From Lasiosphaeris hirsuta (taxonomy: Eukaryota; Ascomycota; Sordariomycetes; Sordariales; Lasiosphaeriaceae): a stretch of 64,000 nt of DNA. Each line of letters starts with the position of its first letter. The stretch's first letter is position 1. Where the stretch lies: assembly GCA_030549175.1 (NCBI GenBank), contig JAUKUA010000004.1:1612001-1676000 (forward strand), given 5' to 3'. A model generated the notes under the pieces. That model was not told the DNA's origin. It saw only the letters and a program-made list of their open reading frames with translations, and ran no database searches. Shown here one piece after another: positions 24,561 through 34,627 of this stretch. The position numbers were made by a program, and so were the translations under genes.

Positions 24561-25482
24561 TGTGACGCTCGTGAAGGTTCAGCCCAGCCAAACACAGGCG
24601 CTGTGGTTTCGTTCTCTTGGCCGGATATTGTATATACGGTGGCAGCAATAGCAGCAGTGGTGCAGGCGCTGCTGGCAATGTGGAATCGGCGGTGCAGCAA
24701 TTGATGTCTACGATGGCGTTGATGAAGATGAGCAGCGCCAGCCTGGGCAACGTCGGTCACGGCTGCGTAGTGACAGCGGCTGCGTCAGCCCACTTGGCAT
24801 CGCACGTGACCTCGAATCGTGACGCCCCCACAGGGTTGAACGCGATTGGCGGGGCCTGTTGGAGCACCCTCGGGGGTCCATGGGACTGAGGTATCACATG
24901 TGCCTTCTCCATCAACTGCTGTGCAGCCTGAGTCAGGGGCGCGGCAGGGAATCCGATAAGAGGTTGATAAACTCCATGTGCCGGTGAGGCTGTCAGCTGG
25001 CCCTCCACCCTCGCTGCCAGTTATTTCTCCGGTGCTAGAACGAGGCTGCCGAGAGAGGTAGAGAGGCCGAAAGGCAGACCTGCATTCCTGCTACTCCTTT
25101 ATCGGACGGCCGATTGGTGCCGCGACCGGGTGGGCCAATCACATTAGCCCGTTACGCAACGGCAAGAACCGAAACCGTCAATCATCGGACAGTTGTCACA
25201 GGGGCCAGCCCCGAGTGTGCGCCCCCCAAGTCTGATTGCCAAGATAAGACGTCAACTCGACGACAGCCAGCCTTCAGTTCCCTTGGTTCTCTCTCTGCAC
25301 CTCGGCCCTTTGTAATGACTTCCTCATCGCGCCTGCGCTGTTAGACCATCACGAACCCCCGAATTTGCGCCATTGCGACCGGCTGTTGCCCCCACGCTAT
25401 CGCCGTCGGCATGCTCGACTGAAGAAGCCGCCGTCCGCCCTCCATCCAATTTCTAATCCATTGGCCTCGGCCAGCCAACACA
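24561..25482. other. Divergent promoter region TMS1/MFS
   Basis: The 0.9 kb between two divergent genes should hold both promoters. I see no further gene in it. Confidence 0.45.
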
Positions 25483-27339
25483 ATGTTGGACCGACAGCTC
25501 TACCGCGCCCGCGTGGTGTCGAGCGTCGCTGCCACGCTCATATCGCTTGCGTGTGGAACGAATGTTCGTCTTGAGCGTGGCGATGGGCAGTTGGTGATGC
25601 CGAGAACAAGGAGGCTGACCGTGCAAAAAATCTTAGTATGTCTACTCAGCATGGGCCCCGCAGTTCGCCGACCGCCTGCACCTCACCACCACAGAAAGCA
25701 ATCTGATCGGTCTGGCGGGGAATCTGGGCATGTACTCAATGGGCGTCCCGATCGGCCTGTTTGTCGACCACCGAGGCCCCCGCCCCGCCGTTATTGCCGG
25801 TGCGCTGCTCCTGGGCCTGGGTTACTTCCCGTTCCGCTCCGCCTATGACGATGCCTCAGGCACCGTCGGCCTGTTGTGTGTGTTCTCGTACCTGACGGGC
25901 CTGGGCGGGTGCATGGCCTTTGCCGCCTCGGTCAAGACATCAGCTCTGAACTGGCCACACCACCGTGGCACCGCCACGGCATTTCCCCTGGCCGCCTTTG
26001 GCCTCAGTGCCTTTTTCTTCTCCATCTCCGGCAGCATCTTTTTCCCCGGAAATACTAGTGCCTTTCTGTCGCTACTGGCCTTTGGTACCTTTGGTTTGAG
26101 CTTTTTTGGCTTCTTCTTTCTGCGTGTGTACCCACACGCGTCGTATCATGCCGTCCCGTCCGGGTCCACGCTCTCCAACTCACAGCTGCTGCGCCGGACA
26201 TCATCGGAAGAGGGCAAGGCGTATCGAGGCCGCGGTGGTTTCCCACCCGGCGCAGAACCCGGTATGTCGCCCACCACGTACACGACTCCCGGGTCGTCCC
26301 GGACCACCACCCCGGCTGCCGGCGGAGCAGAGGCCGGGTCAGCCGAGCCCTCGACCTCCGAGGGCGCATTCGAGGCCGACGTCGAAGCGGCCCGACCTGC
26401 TCTCACTGCCGAAGAGCTCGAGGACATTGACGAGACATCGTCCCTCATGTCCAAGTCCTCGTCGTTGCCGGGCGACGTTTTGATCCAGAACAGTGTTGAT
26501 TTGGATCGCTCTCACCGTGTAGATATCCGTGGCTGGCGCCTGCTCACAAGCCTCGATTTTTGGCAGCTTTTCGCCATCATGGGCATCTTGGCCGGCATTG
26601 GGCTGATGACCATTAAGTAGGTTTTCCCTTGATATGTAAGAGGACCCCTTTGCTAACAAGTCACAGCAATATCGGACACGACGTCAATGCTCTGTGGAAG
26701 CGGTACGATGATTCGGTGGGCGAGGCTTTCTTGATTCAACGGCAGCAGATGCATGTGTCCATTTTGTCTGTCGGTAGTTTCCTCGGAAGGCTTCTCAGCG
26801 GTAGGTCACGCCCAGCGTGTCAGGCGTAACTCTTTTACAGCGCGCTGACATGTGTAGGTGTTGGATCCGACTTCCTCGTCAAGGGCCTTGGTGCCAGCCG
26901 TGCTTGGTGCCTCGTCGTAGCAAGCTTCGTCTTTTGCATTGCGCAGGTGTGCGCACTGAACATCAACAACCCTCACCTGCTGGGCCTTGTGTCTGGACTA
27001 TCGGGCCTCGGCTACGGATTCCTGTTTGGCGTCTTCCCGTCCATCGTGGCCGAGACGTTTGGTATCCACGGACTGAGCCAGAACTGGGGCTTTATGACAC
27101 TAAGCCCCGTCATCTCAGGCAACATCTTTAACTTGTTTTACGGCACCGTCTTTGACAGCCACAGCATCGTTGGCGACGGTGGGGAGAGATCCTGCCCTGA
27201 CGGCCTCGATTGCTACAAGGATGCGTATTACGTGACACTGGGCGCATGCGGCCTGGGGCTACTCACAACGCTCTGGACAATCCGGCACCAGTATCTCGTG
27301 CGGGTTGAAGAGGAGGGCAAGCGAACAGCCGAAGACTAG
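25483..27339 (+). CDS. MFS transporter, nodulin-like type (YMR155W-like)
   Basis: This is a major facilitator of the nodulin-like subfamily; its substrate is unknown. Exons: 25483-25563, 25637-26616, 26667-26800, 26858-27339; predicted 558 residues. Splicing of exon 1 to exon 2 produces LACGTNYVYSAWAPQFADRL, the hallmark first helix of this subfamily. The first intron uses a GTTCGT donor. Six N-terminal helices follow, with LGMYSMGVPIGLFVDHRGPR as the loop 2-3 motif. A long hydrophilic central loop rich in Ser, Thr, Glu and Ala (residues about 205-325) leads to the second half, starting WQLFAIMGILAGIGLMTINN. A third splice restores LLSGVGSDFLVKG. The C-terminus is cytosolic and charged. The relationship to yeast YMR155W is by recalled motif and is not a functional claim. 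Confidence 0.9.
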
Positions 27340-27800
27340 GAGCTGGGCGAAGGGCATACCCGATGCATGAGCAGGGGGTGGGGAGGGAGAAGCGGGAAAC
27401 GGTCTATACAGTAAGGAATGACCTTGTAGAAATTTGTGGGGGTGCTTCCTGCATGGATCGGCTTGGTACGCGGCGTTCACTATGTATACCGCACATGGCG
27501 TTTGGGATCTAGAATTTGTGCGGACTTATGGGCATTTGTAGGCTATTTGAGCACATTAACACTAGTTCGACATAGAAATGAATGCATCGATATGGAGCGC
27601 AGTTTACATGTGTTATCACCAATCCCACAGCAACCCTAACCCTGGCTAAGATTGCCGATGGCTCGAGGCAGTTATCATGGTCGGCCCCACCTTGCCGTGC
27701 AGTCTAGACGACTCAACGCGCATCGCATCTCACACCGAAGCCGCGGCCGCAGTACTCAGCTGCAACACAACAGGCTGCAGAGCAGACATCATCTGCAGCC
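27340..27800. other. Spacer MFS to AP-2 sigma
   Basis: This 460-bp tandem intergenic spacer holds the MFS 3' end and the APS2 promoter. No gene was recognised. Confidence 0.45.
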
Positions 27801-28368
27801 ATGCTGTCCTTCATTCTCATCCAGAACAGGCAGTGCGTAAACTCCCATGTTGGCGTGCCAGTTGACAAGCCGACCGAAGCTGACATCCTTCCAGGGGCAA
27901 GACGAGGCTCGCCAAGTGGTACGTCCCATACAGCGACGACGAGAAGATCAAGCTCAAGGGCGAAGTATGTCGCACTCCCCCCGTCTACCACACCCCCAAC
28001 CCGCAAAACCAAGAGCTAACACCTGCAATTCTCCCCAGGTCCACCGCCTCGTCGCCCCGCGCGACCAAAAGTACCAGTCCAACTTTGTCGAGTTCCGCAA
28101 CCACAAGCTCGTCTACCGGCGCTACGCGGGCCTCTTCTTCTGCGCCTGCGTCGACACCAACGACAACGAGCTCGCCTTCCTCGAGGCCATCCACTTCTTT
28201 GTCGAGGTGCTCGACTCCTTCTTTGGTAACGTGTGCGAGCTCGACCTCGTCTTTAACTTCTACAAGGTCTACGCCATCCTCGACGAGGTCTTCCTCGCCG
28301 GCGAGATTGAGGAGACCAGTAAACAGGTGGTGCTAACGAGGTTAGAGCATTTGGATAAGTTGGAGTGA
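27801..28368 (+). CDS. APS2: AP-2 clathrin adaptor complex sigma subunit
   Basis: This is the small chain of the AP-2 complex, which selects cargo for clathrin-mediated endocytosis at the plasma membrane. Exons: 27801-27832, 27895-27964, 28039-28368, with introns of 62 and 74 nt; predicted 143 residues, the family length. The spliced product starts [20 protein letters not shown] and continues with [16 protein letters not shown]. It then has the highly conserved [20 protein letters not shown] and [19 protein letters not shown]. Exon 3 keeps the C-terminal [12 protein letters not shown]. It is sigma2 rather than the AP-1 or AP-3 small chain by these blocks. Codon use in exon 3 is strongly C-ending, as in highly expressed genes. 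Confidence 0.95.
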
Positions 28369-29389
28369 GTGTATGGATCAGTAGGGATACTACTAGTTTG
28401 ACGGTCTTGCGCTGCTAGAGGAGATGAGCATGCCGGAGCCAAGAGCTGGGGATTCAATTATTGGGGAAATACGTATCCGGAGCTGTCAGCCAACGAAAGG
28501 CTCGACGACGGAAGGGACAGTTCAGCAACGTGAAGCCGGTGTACATATTGACCTAGAGGCGCTACTATTGCCTACCACAGCATCATGACCAAAAAGTCCC
28601 CGCAAAAATAGGGCTTCGTTTTTAAAACGTTAATATTTTTTTAAAACACTAAGCCCGGGTGTTGGCATCGTCATAGCGCCAAACACAAATGGTGCGTTCC
28701 TGCCCCTCGACAGGGGCAGCTTGAGAGATCTATAGAATGCTCTCTGACGTTATCTAAATGTTACTCATGAGCACATTGCCGCTGCGTAATAAAAAAAAGA
28801 AGAAAACTCGCAATGTGACGTCCCCTTGAAAAAGAATACAAGGGGAATGATACGTCGTCCACCTCCTTTAGGAGCACCCAAAAACTCCATAAACGGCCGG
28901 GCTAAACTTGACGGCAGGAAATATGGCAGAAATGTAGCCAAGGGAAGCATTAGCAGCGGCTCTATCATCAGCCGCTGCCTGGATATGAGAATGGGCGCTA
29001 GCCAGCCAGCCAGGCTTGAGGGGTAAGACCACGACCTCAAAGGTCGTACCACCCTCTGCTTGAAAACTGAAATCAGATCCAACTAATTGTCATGCCGGGC
29101 GATCTCAGACTCTATTGTGTCCATTTCCGCTCCCTCTACACGACTTGACGCCATAGTCGCAGATATCGGAGTCGAGATGTCGGTCTGAAGACTGTCGCTC
29201 TCAGTGAGCAGAAGCTTGCTGCCGCACACCTCCAAGCCTCCTGTAATGATGCCGCCGAGAACCGCATCGTCATTATGGGGGGTGCATTGACAGCAGATCT
29301 CGAGGCCCCGATATAGAAGCATCGTCCTGAACAAGCTTGGTCACCCTCTCGGTCGTATCGACTAGCCCCTCGTGCTCGACAGCCGTACC
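28369..29389. other. Convergent spacer APS2 to zinc-knuckle gene, with an 84-codon ORF
   Basis: This noncoding spacer contains AT-rich sequence at 28600-28660 and a perfect 7-bp inverted repeat (ACGACCT and AGGTCGT) near 29029-29045. A minus-strand frame at 29083-29334 encodes an acidic stretch similar in flavour to the tail of the upstream zinc-knuckle protein. I found no convincing splice joining them. Confidence 0.4.
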
Positions 29390-32029
29390 TTAGCTCTCAG
29401 TGGTCACAGTCTGGGTAGCATCAGTGCCCAAGCGGGTTTCATCGGCAGCTGGAAGCTCGATCTCTGCTTTGTAAGAGCCCGCTACTCCTTCTTGGCCAAC
29501 ACGAGGGCCAAAATTATTAGGCAGTTTAGGCCGGATATCAGAGGGTTTAAAACCACCGATTTCTTGCTCTGCGGACTGGGGCTCAACAAAAGAGACCTCT
29601 ACTACTTCATCCCTGAAAACGATGACGTCGATAATCTCAGCCGGCGGTGTCTGATCATTTGCGAGTTTTGGGCTCGGAATCTTGACATCAGCAGGTTCAA
29701 GAGGTTCGGCTCCTGTCAAGGCTGGGCCCACCATCTCGTTTCCGTGAAACTCTGAGCCGGTGGTGCCGCCTGGAGCTAACGGAGCGACAAGGCTGACTGC
29801 TGAATGTGTTTCGCCGACAGCATCTTGACCAGAGCACAGGTCGTTAGTGCTGCCTTGTGCCACCTGGGTTTCCGACTCGGCCATCGGAATCTCTTCATCT
29901 GCAACCCGGATAGAATCTGGACTGGTCACAGCCAAATCTCTGCCATCTTTATTACCAGAGCCACAGCCAGCAATATCGGCAGGCTCCAGCGTCTTTACCA
30001 CTGCGTCAGCATCGGACATGGTCGTGTCCTCCTCTTCCGTGTGTTTGGCTAGGACATTGTCGCCCCAAAGATCCCATGAACAGTAGCGTTTAATATTGCG
30101 GATCCACAGGTTCTTTTGGCTCGCAAACAGCTTTGAAACTCTTTGGTCGTAGGTGGGCTTACCATCAGGGTTATTACACTCAAGGCTCTTTTCAGTGACC
30201 CCAAGTTCGACGGGTGGCGGCATCTGCACTTCGATATTATCGAGCGGGATCATACCGACTGAGTGAGAGGCGATAAGCACATCAACATCCTCTGTGCACC
30301 GTTTTTTTATGACAGCCGGAGAGGTCCCAGTATCGAGGGTATCATTCTGCTCTGCGGGCTTTTCGGTAATGCCGGACTTTGTGATCTGCTCGGGGGCAGC
30401 TCGGGTGATGCGGTCCGTCAAAGGAATCCGTACGTCTTCGTCAGTGTCATCATAATAGGAAAGTCTACCTTCCTCCTGAACTCTTGTATGCAGATCCAAC
30501 ACCCGCGGTCTCAAGAACTGTCGTGCATCTTTTCCTGCCTCGTGATTCATACCATAGGCTGCTTCGATGTGCGTGCCAGAGCTGTACCTAACCACATCAT
30601 CAAGGGGTGAAGCTGGGCGGCTGTGTTCGAATCCTCGCGAACAAGATCTCTTCCTTATGGGTTGCGGAAGAGGAGACTGGGACCGACGCTTTATGGTCGG
30701 CCTGTGATATTGTGGGCTGGATCTCTCTCCTCCATGCGCCTTGGACGACCCTTTGTTAGATACATTTCGGCGCTCTCCCCCTTTCCCATGGCGTCCGGTT
30801 GGTGGGCCATGCCATGGCGGGTTGTTCTTATCATCGCGCCATTTCTTGTTGCTGTGGGCTCTGTCCCTTACCTTCGGGCAGTCATAAACCCAGTGTTCAC
30901 CGATGATTCCGCAATTTTGGCATATATACTTCGGGTACGGGTACGGTTTCCTGTCAGGACAATCAAAGATGTAGTGGCCTATATATCGATCAGTCTACGT
31001 CTGTGGAGCAATGCTAGAGCCACCCGTACCATGAACGCGGCAAATGTTGCAGACATAACCCATGGGCGGTTTCTCTTGAGAACTTCCTGCTTCGAAATAC
31101 CGACTGTAGTGCAAATGGGTGGCTGGGTCAGGACCACTGTCTCCGCCGGCGCGCACTATCTCCCTATCCATTTCGCCTGGTAAACGTCCATTCTCCAATA
31201 CCATCGTGTTGGCTCCGGTCAAAAACGGCACATGTGTCGGGTTTTCCTCATTTTGACGATTTGGCGAGTCATCACCCGAGCTAAGGTCAATGAAAGGGGC
31301 CTTCCAGGTGTCGAGATCAATTGCTGTGGCAGATATGTCTCTGAGTTGGTTTGGGTGCAGATTGCGGTAAGCTGGGGAATCTTCATGGACATCAACCTCG
31401 ACGGGGTCATTCATCGCCGAGAGCCGGTCTGGGTGTATATTGCCGAAGACCATGGAAGCTTCATTGACCCTAGATGTCTCATTGAATTCAATGGCCTCGT
31501 TGGCCTGGGTATCAGAACCATTGTCATCGGGAGGCTCATAGGCCTCTGGGACTTGATAGAGTCCAGAAAAGGATGGGCGAAGTGCGGCAAATCCACGCAT
31601 GGGTATCATTTCCCTTTCCGCCATGATTGCTTGCTTCCGATGGCGGAGATTGGCAAACGACAAGGAGAGAACTATCTCGATCTCCTGCGCAGCCATCTTG
31701 AGGCGACCAGCGCTGGATGGATCAATAGCGGACTGTTCGTGGCACCAATCTTCGAAGGCGCCGGCTAGGTCGAGTTTATCATACTTGGAGGCAACCAGAA
31801 AAGTAGCCCACTCGTTGATCTCCCGTGAAAGAACACGCTTGTCCGAGGTGTCAATGACAGTAAGACGGTCATGGAGCCATGCCATAAAGACATGGAGACG
31901 GCGCCCATCCCCAAAGGGAGCCGGGAACTTCTCTTTGATCTCACGTTTGAGGTCATCGAGCGAGATGTCTTTGAGGCTGTCGAGTTTCAAGAGCTCCATG
32001 TTTTGTCGGATCTTGTCTCTGTGATCCAT
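29390..32029 (-). CDS. Uncharacterised protein with two CCHC zinc knuckles
   Basis: I do not recognise an orthologue. Exons on the minus strand: 31030-32029 and 29390-30978, separated by a 51-nt intron (GTACGG donor, TATATAG acceptor); predicted 862 residues. Residues 1-140 are predicted helical and unlike any domain I know. Residues 327-340 form a canonical CX2CX4HX4C knuckle whose glycine codon is split by the intron. Residues 353-367 form a CX2CX5HX4C variant, separated by a Pro/Tyr-rich spacer (KPYPYPKY). A basic Arg/Ser/His region (residues about 370-460) follows, and the last 400 residues are acidic and low in complexity. Such knuckles usually bind single-stranded RNA or DNA, so a nucleic-acid role is likely but inferred. 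Codon use is less GC-biased than in neighbours. Confidence 0.75.
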
Positions 32030-33052
32030 GTTTGCTGGTGAAAGGAGTCATGAGCTCCTTGAAATCTTGGTGCAAATGACAGGCATCGAGATTGCCACTC
32101 TGCATCAAGGGGGGGGAGGGGCGAAAAGGATGATGGGAAATAATGGTATTCGCTGCTGGACGAGACTCGATTAGCATCTGGTTGGTGTATACGCATGTTT
32201 CTGCTCAAGTGGGCTTACTGGAGAGTTGCAAGAAGTGGTTCCTCGACAGAACGACCCCCACGACAAGCAGCCTGGCGAATGAACCGTGCAATGGTATTGG
32301 CAGGGGATGTGTGATGAAGGAAACCGACAGAAGGGAATTTGAAACAACCAGTAAGGCTGATAAAGACTGCGAGAGCTGCCGGAGCAAGAAATATCCGGGG
32401 ACTGGGTTCTCGCTGAAGCTGGAGGGTGGTGATGCCAGCGATGCTGGGTGGGAAAGAGATGGTAAATTTTCTTGCAAAAAATAACACAGCGAGAATATTA
32501 AACCACCGACAGATCGATCAGTGGGCTGTTATTGGCTGTCCAGTTGTGTTCGCGAAATGGGACTGCCGGCGAGGTGGGGGAGACGCGCCCAGGTAAAGGC
32601 CAGGCCTGAAATCTAGCTGGTACTAACGAAAGCTTGGGAAGGTACGGCCCGAGTTCTGAGACCACTTAGAGGGCTCTACTGCTGAAGGGAAGGTGCACCT
32701 TTGCGTGTGTCTCCCGTCTACACCACTGTCCCCGACCGAGGTGCCATTAGAGCGACAAGGAGTCCGACCTCAACCGATTGGGGCGTGAATGACTCCATGG
32801 TCACCATTTGATCTAACCGACATGCTGGTTTATATATTTCAGCCTGGCCCAGGTCCAAGAACAAAGTCCAACAAACACCTCTCTTGATTCTGACGTGTAG
32901 CTTAAACAATGACCGCCAACTCCCGAAGCCCATAAATCAGCACGCCCAACTCCACTGCGTGAATTCTGAATGCACCACGATGATAACCCCGGTGTGGAAC
33001 ATTTATTAAAAAAAAATCAGCTCTAAACCATCTCGCCACATGGCCCAAGAGC
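32030..33052. other. Tandem spacer zinc-knuckle gene to IST1
   Basis: This 1.0-kb stretch upstream of the zinc-knuckle gene and downstream of IST1 contains no recognised gene. The part near 32030-32490 has overlapping short frames on both strands without family resemblance. Confidence 0.45.
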
Positions 33053-34031
33053 CTACCTCTTCAGAGCTGCAAACCGCTTGGCTAGCTCATCAACATCAGG
33101 AATACCATCCGCGATCCCCTCTTTTGGCTCTGGCTTCTTGGCAATACCGGCGCTAATCATCCTCTTGTTAGGCTTGAGTTCCATTGAGTTGAGCGTCACC
33201 TTGGGGTGGATGTTGTCGGTTGAGGGGCTGGGGGGGTTGACATGAAGAGGGCTACCTGGTCCAAACGATTTTGGGGGTGTAGCCTTGCTCAATTCTGCTC
33301 TGGCCTCAATCTCCTTCGGGTCGGTGGTTTCGGGTACCAGCGGTTCCTCAAGATTCTCCTGTGCCTGGCCACCGCTAGGGTTCTCATCGTCGCCATCGTC
33401 ACCCAAAAAGTCAGGGGGGTCGCCGAGATCCGCTTGAGGCCGCCTTGGCCAGTTTACACCGTATGCCTTGGCGATCTCCTCTAGGTATCCTGTAACGAGC
33501 TCCGGCTTGGGGGGTGTTACGCTGAGCTTCTTGACCACCTTCTCTGACACCTTGCCTTCCGTGTTTTCCATCGCCTGCAGCACAAACTCCTTGCCGAACT
33601 TCTCAGCGAGCAGCACCCGCACCTGGTGCAGCTCTTTGATCTCGGTCTTGGGGGCGGCGTAGATGATACTCTTGACGGCCTCCTCTAGGCCGGGGTCGCA
33701 TGTAGGTGCCTCGAGCAGGCCGGCGCGGGCGAGGAGCAGCTCGCAGTATAACTCAAGGATCTCGTGGAGCTCGGTGATGATGTCGGAGCGGATGATGTTC
33801 TCGACGCGGATGGTGGCGGAATCAACCTTGCCGACCTCGAGTAGCTGAGCCATAATTCTGCGCTGGTTCTTGGCAAGGGCTTCATCCCGCTTCTGGACCA
33901 TGCGCAAGCGGGCGATGGCCAGCTTGAGCTGGACCTTGACCTTGGTCTGCTTGGGTGAGCCAAGGGGTCAGACGGTCAGGGGTTGGGGTGGGTTTACGTA
34001 CCACAAGGAGCTGAGAAGAGGGGGGAGGCAT
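33053..34031 (-). CDS. IST1: IST1-like ESCRT-III regulator
   Basis: Ist1 binds Vps4 and the ESCRT-III protein Did2 and tunes sorting into multivesicular bodies at endosomes. Exons on the minus strand: 34002-34031 and 33053-33946; predicted 307 residues. Exon 1 encodes only MPPPSSQLLV. After splicing, the helical Ist1 core (residues about 11-180) starts TKVKVQLKLAIARLRM and includes QRRIMAQLLEVGK and the conserved block ELYCELLLARAGLL. The C-terminal half is disordered and Pro/Glu-rich, ending in a short helix DVDELAKRFAALKR that fits the MIM-type Vps4-binding tail. The acceptor is AAGCAG, so an extra Gln could be included. The gene is divergent from SPT3. Confidence 0.93.
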
Positions 34032-34627
34032 GTTGCCAGGTAAGGCGCTCTATGGCGATATACTATGACGATGGTAGCTTCTTTCGTTGTGGTTGCGTGG
34101 CTGCCTCGGACTGAGCTGAGGTGCGACCTCAAGATGCGGCTGACTGACAGCTTGTGTGGGGTGATGGCGGGGTACCTTATCAGTCTTTATCTCTGGAGTG
34201 GGCCGAGTGCTTGGCTGAGCGCTGAGTCAGTGACGTGCTTTGTGGGTCACAGGGGTTCCAATAGCAACCAAGCACACCACCGTGACCACGTCAACAATGG
34301 AGTGTGTGTGCAAACTGAAGATGTGGGAACTGCTTCTTAGCCGAGCAAGCAATCCTGGATCTTGAAGGTTTGGTATTTTGTGAATTCGGGCGACTTCTTT
34401 CGTTCTTCTGTTGCGAGTCGTTGTCTTGTGGGTAAGGGTTATAAGGTGCGGCGCAGTCACGTGAATCAGCGGCACCGAGCCTCCTTTCATCTTTCACAAT
34501 GCCTGCTGCACATCCACTGCTCGACAACTCACTTACAACGTCGCTCCATTTACCCCCTTCACCTATCCCCCCTATTCCCACTATCCCTAACAGCACCTTA
34601 GTCCAGGAAGGACCTAAATCATTTAAG
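34032..34627. promoter_or_regulatory. Divergent promoter region IST1/SPT3
   Basis: The 0.6 kb between the two start codons must serve both genes. It includes an in-frame upstream ATG for SPT3 at 34499, followed by a pyrimidine- and proline-codon-rich tract. Confidence 0.5.

Noticed and set aside
16000..28000. Possible biosynthetic gene cluster around the beta-lyase, SERINC and MFS genes
   Set aside because: There is no polyketide, peptide or terpene synthase, and the genes are scattered housekeeping functions.
30615..30640. TTCGAATCC, similar to a tRNA B box
   Set aside because: It lies inside the zinc-knuckle coding exon, with no A box or foldable cloverleaf around it. I found no tRNA elsewhere in the window by eye.
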